In this document: positions 34,444 through 43,412 of the stretch, one piece after another
How positions within the stretch are numbered: the stretch's first letter is position 1
How the letters are laid out: each line of letters begins with the position of its first letter
Origin: JAZKDW01 sp040387375
GTDB lineage: Bacteria; Pseudomonadota; Gammaproteobacteria; Burkholderiales; Burkholderiaceae_D
Direction of reading: 5' to 3'
NCBI GenBank assembly: GCA_040387375.1
Contig: JAZKDW010000004.1
Coordinates: 1-64,000, forward strand
DNA length: 64,000 nt
Notes under the pieces: generated by a model
What the model saw: the letters and a program-made list of their open reading frames with translations, nothing else
Database searches by the model: none
Told to the model about the DNA's origin: nothing
Made by a program: the position numbers and the translations under genes

Positions 34444-34583
34444 ATTGTGAGTGTCTGCGGCCCTGACCGGCGTGCTGCGGCGTTGCCCGGCCCTTGCAGT
34501 GCTAGCACTGCGGCGGCCCGGGCGCCTTGCATCACATCCGCTCAGAACCACATCCATCTCCCAATTTATTCCGGGAGGGCACT
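34426..34583. repeat. 158-bp MITE-like or terminator element with 22-bp imperfect terminal inverted repeats
   Basis: 34426-34447 is complementary to 34562-34583 at 20 of 22 positions. The centre holds a perfect 16-bp palindrome (gcagtgct-agcactgc, 34496-34511) within a partly paired GC-rich stem, so the whole element can fold as one long hairpin. It spans the 3' end of gluQ (stop inside the left arm) and stops 4 bp short of the rhlE stop, between convergent genes. No transposase is present and no obvious target-site duplication is seen. It may be a mobile miniature element or a large transcription terminator. Confidence 0.65.
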
Positions 34584-34587
34584 GACT

Positions 34588-36054
34588 CTAGCGCTTGGGC
34601 GTACCACCCAATAACGCTGCCCGCTTCTGCGGTTTGGCGGTCGAGGCCTTGTCCTTCGGTTCCGCCGCCGGCGCGCTCGCCGATGGCGCCGGCTCGTAAG
34701 GCTTCAGGAACCATGGATCCACTTTTTCCCTGCGCGGCGGCGCGCCGTACGCACTGCGCCCTGCCGACGGGCTGCGGACAGCACGTGGCCCGGATGTTTC
34801 CTCGCGCCGCGGCGGACGCGATTCACGCGATTCGCTACCGCCGCGCTGGCTGCCGCGCGACGACGATGGCGGCACAAACCCGCTCAGCTGCGCCGGCACG
34901 AATTTATGCTTGATCATTTTTTCAATGTCGAGCAACAGGCGCGCATCCTTGTCGGAGTACAGCGAAATCGCATCGCCTGACGCGCCCGCGCGGCCGGTGC
35001 GGCCGATGCGATGCACGTAGTCTTCGGCGTTGTACGGCAAGTCGTAATTGATCACGCAAGGCAGGTCCGAGATATCCAGACCGCGCGCCGCCACATCGGT
35101 GGCGACCAGCACATCGATGGCGCCGTTCTTGAATGCTTCCAGCGCCGCCATCCGCTCGGCCTGCGACTTGTCGCCGTGAATCGCGGACGCCTTGACACCT
35201 TCCTGCTCCAGTTGCCGCGCCAGCCGCGACGCACCGATCTTGGTATTCGAGAACACCAGCACCTGCTTCAGGTCACGTCCGCGGATCAGGAATGACACCA
35301 CGTCGCGCTTGGCTTCTTCATCCACCTTGTAGACGATCTGCGTGACCTTGTCGGCGGTGGCATTGCTGCGCGCGACTTCGATGGTGACCGGATCCTGCAG
35401 GAAGCTGGCCGCCAGTTTCTTGATTTCCTGCGAAAACGTGGCCGAAAACATCAGGTTCTGGCGCTGTTTCGGCAGCAGGTTGATGATGCGCTGCAGGTCG
35501 GGCAGGAAACCCATGTCGAGCATGCGGTCGGCCTCATCCATCACCAGGATCTGCGTCTGCGACAGGTTCAGCGTTTTTTGCTGCACATGGTCGAGCAGGC
35601 GGCCCGGGGTGGCGATCAGGATTTCGACGCCGGCGCGCAAGGCGGCCGTTTGCGGCGCCATGTCCATGCCGCCGAAAACGACGGTGGAACGCAGCGGCGT
35701 GTAGCGGCAATACGCTTTTACATTGTCGGCGACCTGATCGGCCAGTTCACGCGTCGGCGTCAGGATCAGGGCCCGTACCGGATGACGCGCGGGTGATGCG
35801 CTGTTGCTGGCGTGGGCCAGCAGTAACTGGATGATCGGCAAGGCAAACCCGGCCGTTTTCCCGGTGCCGGTCTGCGCCGCACCCATCACGTCCCGGCCCT
35901 GCAGCACGATCGGAATCGCTTCGGCCTGGATCGGCGTCGGATGCACATACCCCTGGTCGGACAAGGCCCGCAGAATATCGGGTGACAGTCCGAAGTCTTC
36001 GAAACGGATGGCAGCCGCGGCATTTTGCACGGCTTCAGCTTGAATGTCAGGCAT
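34588..36054 (-). CDS. rhlE: DEAD-box RNA helicase RhlE-like
   Basis: The 488-residue ATP-dependent RNA helicase contains the Q motif (FEDFGLSPDILRAL, with PIQAEAIP), Walker A AQTGTGKT (about 58-65), PTRELADQV, TPGRLLDH, DEAD (about 170), SAT, HGDKSQAERMAALEAFKNG and HRIGRTGR. A disordered Arg/Ser/Pro-rich tail (from about 390) fits the RhlE group. It probably aids ribosome assembly or RNA decay. Its start codon is 6 bp from a tRNA 3'-end-like sequence in the leader, and no strong ribosome site is visible. Confidence 0.93.
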   Translation of the reverse strand: MPDIQAEAVQNAAAAIRFEDFGLSPDILRALSDQGYVHPTPIQAEAIPIVLQGRDVMGAAQTGTGKTAGFALPIIQLLLAHASNSASPARHPVRALILTPTRELADQVADNVKAYCRYTPLRSTVVFGGMDMAPQTAALRAGVEILIATPGRLLDHVQQKTLNLSQTQILVMDEADRMLDMGFLPDLQRIINLLPKQRQNLMFSATFSQEIKKLAASFLQDPVTIEVARSNATADKVTQIVYKVDEEAKRDVVSFLIRGRDLKQVLVFSNTKIGASRLARQLEQEGVKASAIHGDKSQAERMAALEAFKNGAIDVLVATDVAARGLDISDLPCVINYDLPYNAEDYVHRIGRTGRAGASGDAISLYSDKDARLLLDIEKMIKHKFVPAQLSGFVPPSSSRGSQRGGSESRESRPPRREETSGPRAVRSPSAGRSAYGAPPRREKVDPWFLKPYEPAPSASAPAAEPKDKASTAKPQKRAALLGGTPKR

Positions 36055-36060
36055 GATGTT

Positions 36061-36088
36061 TGGCGGGTCTGCCGTGATTCGAACACGG
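36061..36088 (-). other. tRNA 3'-end-like fragment (T-arm, acceptor strand, CCA)
   Basis: Read on the minus strand this is CCGTG-TTCGAAT-CACGG followed by CAGACCC-G-CCA: a perfect 5-bp T-stem with the canonical seven-base TTCGAAT loop, seven acceptor bases, a discriminator and CCA in exact tRNA spacing. I could not fold a D-arm or anticodon arm from the upstream bases, although gggtcct lies about 70 nt upstream and pairs five of seven with the acceptor. It therefore looks like a remnant 3' end, of the kind left by site-specific integration, rather than a working tRNA. It directly precedes the rhlE start. Confidence 0.5.
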
Positions 36089-36576
36089 TGCCGGCGGCCG
36101 GTGGCTGCTGTGCGGAGAGCGGTGCACTAGCATTTTCCTGACCGCGGGAGGACCCATTCCTTCTAAAATTAGATTCAATAAAAACAATGGTTCAAGCGAA
36201 CAATTCGCATAAGCCGTCGATTTTGCGCGCCAGGCTTCAGGCTAGCATCACCTGGAAAGCGCTGACTGTCATGGCCGGCTTCATCACATCCTGTTTGACC
36301 AGGATTGGTGCGCAGATATCCCGCTGGCATGTTTGGCCGGGGCGATCCGGTCACCGGACTGGGTTGGAAAAATGTGCCGACTGAGGCAAAGACCCGCCAT
36401 TGACAGGCTGCATTTTACGCGACACTGAGCCTGTAAGGCTTCAATGTTCGTGCTTCCGCCTGATTCGACAGGCTTTTTTGCAGGACAAACGCCGATTATT
36501 GAATTTAAAAACCTGACTTTCCATTAACGCCGGCAAAATATCGCCCCATGGATTTATCAAAGGCAACCAACCTCTT
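36089..36576. other. Intergenic region upstream of rhlE, no convincing gene
   Basis: About 490 bp hold no frame with a ribosome site; a 65-codon open frame (36187-36384) has no homology I recognise and no Shine-Dalgarno. The stretch ends with a plus-strand terminator-like hairpin at 36458-36479, unexplained by any plus-strand gene. The promoter of rhlE must lie here. Confidence 0.5.
36458..36479 (+). terminator. Orphan plus-strand intrinsic terminator-like hairpin
   Basis: gcctg (36458-36462) pairs with caggc (36469-36473) around attcga and is followed by six Ts. An upstream agcctg at 36428-36433 offers an alternative partner. No plus-strand gene ends nearby, so this may end a small RNA, or be chance. 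Confidence 0.4.
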
Positions 36577-37296
36577 TCACACGCCCAGATACTGCTGAAC
36601 AATATCCGGTTCCGCCTGCAAGGCTTCGGAACTGCCGTGCCAGACGACCTTGCCTTTCTCCAGCACATAATGCCGGTCAGCGACATTCAGCAGCGCGCCG
36701 ACGTTTTTGTCGATGACGATCTGCGCCAGGCCTTCCCGCTTCAGCGCGCCCAGCGCGTCCCAGATTTCGGCGCGAATCAGCGGCGCCAGGCCTTCGGTTG
36801 CCTCGTCCAGCACCAGCAGGCGGGGATTGGTCATCAGCGCGCGGCCGATGGCCAGCATCTGCTGTTCGCCGCCGGACAGCTGCCCGCCCTGGTTGTTGCG
36901 CCGTTCCTTCAGCCGCGGAAAGAACGCATAGACCCGTTCCAGCGTCCATTCCTGCAACTGCACCTGCCCCTTGCGCGGCGCGCGTGCGGTGGCGACCAGG
37001 TTTTCCTCGACCGACAGGTTGGGAAAAACCTGGCGCCCCTCCGGCACCAGGCCCAGTCCGAGGCGAGCGATGCTGTGCGAAGGCAAGGCATGCACCGCCT
37101 GGCCCGCAAAGGAAATCGACCCAGATGTGACGGGCAGCAAACCAAACAGACACTTGATCGTGGTCGACCGTCCCATGCCGTTGCGGCCCAGCAGGGTCAC
37201 CACTTCGCCGGCATTGACGTTGAAGGACACGCCGAACAGCGCTTGCGCATGGCCATAGGACGCATGCAAGTCCTGAACCGCCAGTAATGTGCTCAT
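36577..37296 (-). CDS. livF: Branched-chain amino acid-type ABC transporter ATPase LivF, with Walker A Lys-to-Arg
   Basis: The 239-residue ATPase shows the LivF pattern: LHASYGHAQALFGVSF, a P-loop reading LLGRNGMGRSTT, PEGRQVFPNLSVEENL, signature LSGGEQQMLAIGRALM, Walker B LLVLDEATEGLAP and VIDKNVGALLNVADRHYVLE. The invariant Walker A lysine is replaced by Arg43. I recall similar GMGRST loops in some LivF homologues, so this may be a tolerated variant. It is the last gene of the operon, 17 bp after livG, and pairs with LivG in importing a ligand through LivHM. Confidence 0.92.
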   Translation of the reverse strand: MSTLLAVQDLHASYGHAQALFGVSFNVNAGEVVTLLGRNGMGRSTTIKCLFGLLPVTSGSISFAGQAVHALPSHSIARLGLGLVPEGRQVFPNLSVEENLVATARAPRKGQVQLQEWTLERVYAFFPRLKERRNNQGGQLSGGEQQMLAIGRALMTNPRLLVLDEATEGLAPLIRAEIWDALGALKREGLAQIVIDKNVGALLNVADRHYVLEKGKVVWHGSSEALQAEPDIVQQYLGV

Positions 37297-37313
37297 GCAG
37301 CTCTCCGGGACAC

Positions 37314-38062
<749 letters not shown>

Positions 38063-38066
<4 letters not shown>

Positions 38067-39055
38067 GGTTGTTCTCCTGCCTGTTGCTTTTGCCGCTCGG
38101 ATGGGCGGCCGAACATGTCGAGGAAACCGACGATGCCAGACTTGCCCAGCAAGGCCAGCAGCACGATCACGGGTCCGAAAATGGCCATCCAGTATTCGGT
38201 GATGTGTTTCAGGATTTCTTCCATGCCGAGGAAGGCCAATGCGCCGAGGAAGGGACCGAACACGGTGCCGATCCCGCCCAGCACCACCATCACCAGCAGG
38301 TCGCCGGACACCAGCCAGGACAGCGTGCCCGGCGATGCGAACGCGTTGAGGTTGGCGAGTAGCATGCCGGCGATCCCGCACAACACGGCCGACAGCACAT
38401 AAGCCAGCAGCCGGTAACGCTGGCCCGGAAAACCGATCGCATCGACCCGGCGCGCGTTTTGCCGGGCGCCGCGCAGCACCATGCCAAACGGCGAGACACG
38501 CAGGCGCGCCATCCACCATGTCGCGAGCGCCAACACGATGAACGCCGCGGCGTACAGGGTGACAGGATTGCCCAGATCAAGTCCGGGGAACTTGCTGGTG
38601 GCGCTAATCGGGGTGCCGTCATCACCGCCATACTGTTTCAGGCTGACGAAGATGAAGTAACCCATCTGCGCAAACGCGAGCGTAATCATGATGAAGCCGA
38701 TGCCGGATGTGCGCAGGCTGATTGCCCCGGTCACCAGGCCGACGATGCCGCAGACAAGGACACATGCAAGCAGATGCACCCAGCCGCTGTCGATGCCATG
38801 AAAAGCCGGAATGGCAACACAATAGGCGCCCAACCCAAAAAACAGCGCATGCCCCAGGCTCAGCAAGCCGCCATAACCGAGAGCGAGATTGAGCGCGGTG
38901 GCGGCGATCGAATAAACCATGATGCGGGCAAAAAATGCGACGTAGAACGGCTGCGCCGTGAAATGGGCCACGACCGGAATGACCGCCAGCAGCGCAAACA
39001 GAGCCAGCGGCACCAGCATGCCGGGACTGGACAACGCGCTTTTATTCAACATCAA
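38063..39055 (-). CDS. livM: ABC transporter permease LivM
   Basis: The 330-residue membrane protein has about ten hydrophobic segments and the LivM signatures GYGGLLSLGHALFFGLGAY, RTSGIGFIMITLAFAQM and the EAA-like GIGTVFGPFLGALAF near the C-terminus. It overlaps livH (4 bp) and livG (4 bp), consistent with one polycistronic mRNA. The pore carries a ligand delivered by one of the two binding proteins encoded upstream. Confidence 0.94.
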
Positions 39056-39972
39056 TTTCTCCCGGCAGGAAACAGCCCTTGCGGCCGGACGGCGAGGATG
39101 ATCGCCATCAATACATAGATCAGCATCGACGCCAGCGCCGGACCGGCCGCGGTGGCGACTTCGCGGCTCATCATCTCGCGCAGCAGCATCGGCAGGAACG
39201 CACGCCCCATCGTGTCCGCGATGCCGACAATAAGCGCGGCGTAGAATGCGCCGCTGACCGAGCCGATGCCGCCAATGACAATAACGACCAGCGCGGTAAT
39301 CAGCACCGGTTCGCCCATGCCCGACTGGATCGCCAGGATAGGTCCCGCCATGACCCCCGCCAGTCCGGCCAGCCCGGCCCCGAGGCAGAACAGCAGTGCA
39401 TTGAGCAGCTTGATATTGACGCCCAGCGCACCGACCAGCTTCGGATTGACGGAGCCGGCCCGGATCAGCATGCCCAGTCGGGTCTTGTGCATCAGCAGGT
39501 GGGCGCCGAGGGCGACGGCAAGGCCGACGATGATGATCGCGAACCGGTAGGACGGATAATCGATGCCGAACAGATCCACCGTGTTTTCAAGGAAGGCGGG
39601 CACCGGCAGGAAATACGGCTGCGGTCCCCAGACAATGCGGACCATCTCATTGAAGAAGAGCGCCATGCCGAAGGTCGCCAGCACATGGTCGAGATGGTCC
39701 CGGCTGTACAGGCGCGAAATCGCGATTTTTTCCAGCAGCATTCCCAATACGATGCAGCCGCCGACAGCGGCCAGCACCGCAATGCCGAACGAACCGCTCC
39801 AGCGGTATGCGGTAGCGGCAAAATAGGCGCCCAGCATGTACAGCGAGCCATGCGCCAGGTTAACGAAGCTCATGATGCCGAACACCAGCGTCAGTCCGGC
39901 CGCCAGCAGGAACAGCAGCACGCCATACTGCAGGCCGTTCAACAACTGGGGAACAAGGAGACTCAAGGCCAT
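39052..39972 (-). CDS. livH: ABC transporter permease LivH
   Basis: A 306-residue permease with the LivH N-terminus LLVPQLLNGLQYGVLLFLLA, FVNLAHGSLYMLGAYFA, AGSVNPKLVGALGVNIKLLN and the loop GIGSVSGAFYAALIVGIADT. The ATG at 39972 has aagggtgcaatc upstream and matches homologue starts; an in-frame start 17 codons earlier adds only a basic non-homologous leader. It lies about 240 bp downstream of the NMT1-type binding protein, a gap that contains a stem-loop. Confidence 0.93.
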   Translation of the reverse strand: MALSLLVPQLLNGLQYGVLLFLLAAGLTLVFGIMSFVNLAHGSLYMLGAYFAATAYRWSGSFGIAVLAAVGGCIVLGMLLEKIAISRLYSRDHLDHVLATFGMALFFNEMVRIVWGPQPYFLPVPAFLENTVDLFGIDYPSYRFAIIIVGLAVALGAHLLMHKTRLGMLIRAGSVNPKLVGALGVNIKLLNALLFCLGAGLAGLAGVMAGPILAIQSGMGEPVLITALVVIVIGGIGSVSGAFYAALIVGIADTMGRAFLPMLLREMMSREVATAAGPALASMLIYVLMAIILAVRPQGLFPAGRN

Positions 39973-40180
39973 GATTGCACCCTTATTGGATGCCGCGCGC
40001 GTCTGCTGGCGGCAGCATGGCATTTGCGGTCAATACGGGCGTAAATTTTGAAAAATCCATTTTTGTATCGTTCATCACATCGATCATAGGTGGCTGCGAA
40101 CGGCGAACTGTGGCAACTTCGCATGGGCTGCCACAGATCCGTTGTTGCGTCGTCGCGGTTTATCGAGTTGAAACTGCAGG

Positions 40181-40202
40181 CGGCAGCCATTCCAGGCTGC
40201 CG
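40181..40202. promoter_or_regulatory. Intercistronic stem-loop between binding-protein and permease genes
   Basis: A perfect 8-bp stem cggcagcc/ggctgccg with a six-base loop lies 11 bp after the NMT1-type binding protein stop on the minus strand. No U-run follows on that strand. Such hairpins behind solute-binding-protein genes commonly protect the upstream mRNA and lower expression of downstream permease genes. Confidence 0.5.
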
Positions 40203-40213
40203 GAGATTGATTA

Positions 40214-41212
40214 TCAGCGTTTCAGGGCGCGTTCATAATAGCTTGGGTCGTAGTACTGGGAAGGCGCACCCATTTCCTTGCGCGGCTGCCCCCATTTGCT
40301 GCGGATTTTCAGAACCGTCTGCAGTCCTTCCTGTTCGAATGCCGCGCGCCGCTGCATGCCGGTGCGGGGGTCGAGCAAGATCCGGTAAGTGGCCTCCGCC
40401 GCCTGCGGTGATACGTTTGGCATCTTGCTGGTCAAAATGCGCAGCGCCTCGGATTTGTTCGCCGGGTCGTACAGCCATTCGACGCTGTCAGCATACGCGC
40501 GGATATAACCGACCAGATCGTCCTGGTTTTGCGCCGCCCAAGACTGCCGCACGCCAGCAACCAGACCCTGATACGCGCCGAAACTCTCGGAAGCGGTCGC
40601 CAGCACGTTGTACCCGCGTGCTTCGGCCTGCACTTCAAATGGCGAAATCAGCATCGTGCCGGCGTGTTTTTTTTCCATCAGAGCCTGGAAGCGCTGCATC
40701 ACACCACCTGCCCGGTCCACCGTAAAGTCCGGCTCGCGCAAGCCGGCACGATCGAGGAATTCAAACATGACCAGCGCATAACCCGTATTGCGCGCATCAA
40801 CCGAAAGCGTTTTGCCGCGCAGGTCGGCAAACGACTTCACTTCCGGCACCGTGATCAGTTTAAGGAAACCGCGATCGGCGCCCATCACCGCGACCAGGTC
40901 CGCGCCGAGCTTCGGCGCTTCGCCCTGCCCCTCGCGATAGGCGATCAGGTTGTCCATCGCAGTCATGGCAATGTCGAACTTGCCGTCGATCAGGTTGGTC
41001 AACTGGAAAACGGAGCTCGGTGTCGGCGTCAGATTCACCGCGATCTTGTTCGCTTCGAAAAATCCTTTTTCCTGCGCCACCCAAAGCGGCCAGTTGAAAC
41101 CGCCCGGGAAGACGATCACTTCAAGCGGCTTGCCCGACGGCGCCGCGGCCGCCGCATTCGCAAACAATGGAACGAGCACGAAAAAAAGCAATTTCAAAAT
41201 CTTCATCATCAC
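40214..41212 (-). CDS. NMT1/THI5-like ABC substrate-binding protein
   Basis: The 332-residue protein has a signal peptide (LKLLFFVLVPLFANAAAA) and an NMT1/SsuA-type fold: VIVFPGGFNWPLWVAQEKGF, GKFDIAMTAMDNLIAYREG, VKSFADLRGKTLSVDARNTG and LISPFEVQAEARG. Such proteins bind sulfonates, nitriles, pyrimidines or aromatic acids and normally partner SsuBC-type permeases. None is nearby; instead it is embedded between a LivK-type receptor and LivHMGF. Ligand is unknown, perhaps an aromatic related to the dioxygenase genes of the operon. Confidence 0.88.
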   Translation of the reverse strand: MMMKILKLLFFVLVPLFANAAAAAPSGKPLEVIVFPGGFNWPLWVAQEKGFFEANKIAVNLTPTPSSVFQLTNLIDGKFDIAMTAMDNLIAYREGQGEAPKLGADLVAVMGADRGFLKLITVPEVKSFADLRGKTLSVDARNTGYALVMFEFLDRAGLREPDFTVDRAGGVMQRFQALMEKKHAGTMLISPFEVQAEARGYNVLATASESFGAYQGLVAGVRQSWAAQNQDDLVGYIRAYADSVEWLYDPANKSEALRILTSKMPNVSPQAAEATYRILLDPRTGMQRRAAFEQEGLQTVLKIRSKWGQPRKEMGAPSQYYDPSYYERALKR

Positions 41213-41259
41213 GTCTCCTGATTGTATTTATTGTGAATCCGGCTGAACGCACCAAAACA

Positions 41260-42426
41260 TCATTTCATTGCGCACTGTCCGACGTATGCATCCGAATGCG
41301 CCTTGAGCACACCCGCGGTAACCAGCTTGAATTCCGGCTTGTCCGCCGCTCCTTTGACGATCTGGAAAATGTCGTAATCCTGGACCGGATAATTATTCGA
41401 TCCGAAGCGGAAATTGCCGCGCACGGATTTGAACTGCGCTTGCTTGATCGCCCTGGTCAGCGCCTTGCGGTCCGACACATCGCCTTTCAGGGAGCGAACC
41501 GCGGCGTCGAGCATCACTGCTGCGTCATAGCTGAAGGCAGCATAAGCCGACGGCGAGCGGTTATACTTTTTCAGGAACGCGGCCACAAACTGCTTCGACT
41601 GCGGGTTTGCCGTGCCGAGTGTCCAGGTATCGCCAGCGATGGCGCCAATTGCCGCGGATCCCATCGCGTCAAGCCCGGTGCCTTCAATCATGTTCGACGT
41701 ATAGAGCGGCGTCTTCGTGACGAGGCCAGCCTGCTGGTACTGCCTGACGAAGGTCACGCCGAGACCGCCCGGGTAAAAGCTGTAAACGACTTCAGGTTTG
41801 GACGATGAAATCTGCGTGATTTCCGCGGAAAAATCGAGCTGGTTCAACGGCGTGTAAATCTCGTCGGCGATCTCGCCTTTGTAGAATCGTTTTAGCCCGC
41901 TGATCTTGTCCTTGCCGCCGACGAAGTTGGGCGTCATGGTGCTGATTCGCTTGATCCCCTTGTCAGTCAGGTATTTGCCCACGGCTTCGGCAGGCACGTC
42001 GCTTTGCCATGACATCACGAACAGGTTCGGCTTGCATTGGGCGCCGGCGGTTGGCGATGGCCCGGCGACAGTGCCGATGAAAGGCACATCGGTCGCGGCG
42101 ATCTTGCCCTGCATCGCCATCAGAACGTTGGCGAATGTCAGGCCGGTGATGATGTCCACCTTGTCGCGGTCCAGCAGTTTTGACACCGCGCCCAGCGCCG
42201 CTTCCGGCTTCTGCTGATCATCTTCCCTGATGACAGTCGCTGCCACGCCGCCGAGCTTGCCGCCCAGTTGTTCCAGCGCGAGAGCAAAACCATCAAACTG
42301 GTCGCGGCCAACATCGGCCGAAGGACCGGAAAGCGTGCCGACGAATCCCACCTTGACGTCTGCCATGATGGCTGGTGCAGTTGTTGCCAGCACCAGCGCC
42401 GCGATTGCCTTATGCATTTTTTTCAT
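41260..42426 (-). CDS. LivJ/K-family ABC substrate-binding protein
   Basis: A 388-residue periplasmic receptor with signal peptide (to about residue 22) and the type I periplasmic-binding fold: VKVGFVGTLSGPSADVGRDQ, VDIITGLTFANVLMAM, PFIGTVAGPSPTAGAQCKPN and YAAFSYDAAVMLDAAV. Operon relatives of this group often bind aromatic compounds rather than amino acids. It sits between the FAH-type hydrolase and the NMT1-type receptor, so one transporter may use two receptors. Confidence 0.9.
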   Translation of the reverse strand: MKKMHKAIAALVLATTAPAIMADVKVGFVGTLSGPSADVGRDQFDGFALALEQLGGKLGGVAATVIREDDQQKPEAALGAVSKLLDRDKVDIITGLTFANVLMAMQGKIAATDVPFIGTVAGPSPTAGAQCKPNLFVMSWQSDVPAEAVGKYLTDKGIKRISTMTPNFVGGKDKISGLKRFYKGEIADEIYTPLNQLDFSAEITQISSSKPEVVYSFYPGGLGVTFVRQYQQAGLVTKTPLYTSNMIEGTGLDAMGSAAIGAIAGDTWTLGTANPQSKQFVAAFLKKYNRSPSAYAAFSYDAAVMLDAAVRSLKGDVSDRKALTRAIKQAQFKSVRGNFRFGSNNYPVQDYDIFQIVKGAADKPEFKLVTAGVLKAHSDAYVGQCAMK

Positions 42427-42462
42427 CGTAAGTCTCCTCTGTTTTATTTGATTTGCTACCGA

Positions 42463-43404
42463 TTATGCTATGGTCGTCTCTAAATCACCCAATCCATTGA
42501 TCCACACCCGCATCACGTCTCCGCGCTTGAGGAAGTTACCTGTTTCCATTCCCACTCCTGCCGGCGTGCCCGTCAGCACAACATCGCCCGGATACAGGTC
42601 GAGCCGCTGACTCAGATAGGCAATATGATCGGCGACGCCATACAGGTGATTGCTGGTGTTCGAGTCCTGCTTCAGCTCGCCGTTAAGCCACAGCTTGATG
42701 TCCAGCTCTTCCGGTGAGCCGACAAATTCCGCAGGCGTGAGAAAAGGTCCCAGCGGGCATGCTCCGGCAAAGGATTTGTGGCCGATCCAGTCAAACCGGA
42801 ACGGCGAGCCAGGATCGACTTGCTGGCGCACCAGGTTATCGCGTGCGGAGAGATCGTTGGCGCAGGTGTAGCCGGCGACATACTCAAGCGCGTCTTCCTT
42901 GCTGACTTTCGATGCCTTCCGTCCGATCACGACTGCCAGCTCCGCTTCCCAGTCGAGCTTCTGGGTATGCCCGGGGAAAGGGACCACCTCACGATGCCCC
43001 GCCAGCGTACCCTTGCCGGCCTTGATGAAATGCCAGGGATCGATGCCTTCGGAGCGCGGATCGAGCGACAGCTTCATGTTCATCGCCTTGCCCATCGCTT
43101 CCACGTGGTCCCGGTAGTTCGCTCCCGCCGCGTAGATGACACCCGGCCGCGTCAGCGGCGCCAGGAAAGTGATGCTGTCCGCAGAGAGGACCGGCGCCGA
43201 CGCGCCGGTCGCATCGGCGATGCGCGCCAGCATCCGGTGTGAAGCGGGCCAGTCCGTCAACATGTCATCGATGGTGCCGGACCGGATTGCAGCGGACGCG
43301 TCGCCATCCGCCACGCTGGCCAGATCGTACAATTTATCCGCGACGGCGATGCCCGATTTTGGTGTGCCGTCCTGGCCGGCGTAGGTAAAGAGCTGGTACT
43401 TCAT
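42463..43404 (-). CDS. Fumarylacetoacetate hydrolase family protein
   Basis: The 313-residue enzyme has the FAH fold signatures YAAGANYRDHVEAM, WEAELAVVIGRKASKVSKED, GYTCANDLSARD and VVLTGTPAGVGM, with acidic metal ligands in the EAELAVVIG region and ND segments. Members cleave C-C bonds in acylpyruvates or decarboxylate/hydrate aromatic ring-fission products. The start at 43404 follows taggaacc; an upstream in-frame start adds eight residues. It is 8 bp downstream of the YciI-like gene, next to an extradiol-type dioxygenase, so it probably acts on the ring-cleavage product. Confidence 0.93.
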   Translation of the reverse strand: MKYQLFTYAGQDGTPKSGIAVADKLYDLASVADGDASAAIRSGTIDDMLTDWPASHRMLARIADATGASAPVLSADSITFLAPLTRPGVIYAAGANYRDHVEAMGKAMNMKLSLDPRSEGIDPWHFIKAGKGTLAGHREVVPFPGHTQKLDWEAELAVVIGRKASKVSKEDALEYVAGYTCANDLSARDNLVRQQVDPGSPFRFDWIGHKSFAGACPLGPFLTPAEFVGSPEELDIKLWLNGELKQDSNTSNHLYGVADHIAYLSQRLDLYPGDVVLTGTPAGVGMETGNFLKRGDVMRVWINGLGDLETTIA

Positions 43405-43412
43405 GTTGGTTC

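Noticed and set aside
36061..36160. Complete tRNA gene on the minus strand
   Set aside because: Only the T-arm, acceptor 3' strand and CCA fit. The 5' acceptor pairs five of seven and no D-arm or anticodon arm with a proper loop could be folded, so it was recorded as a fragment.
36187..36384. 65-codon plus-strand frame upstream of rhlE
   Set aside because: No Shine-Dalgarno, no recognisable family; only the nearby hairpin hints at transcription, so not called as a gene.
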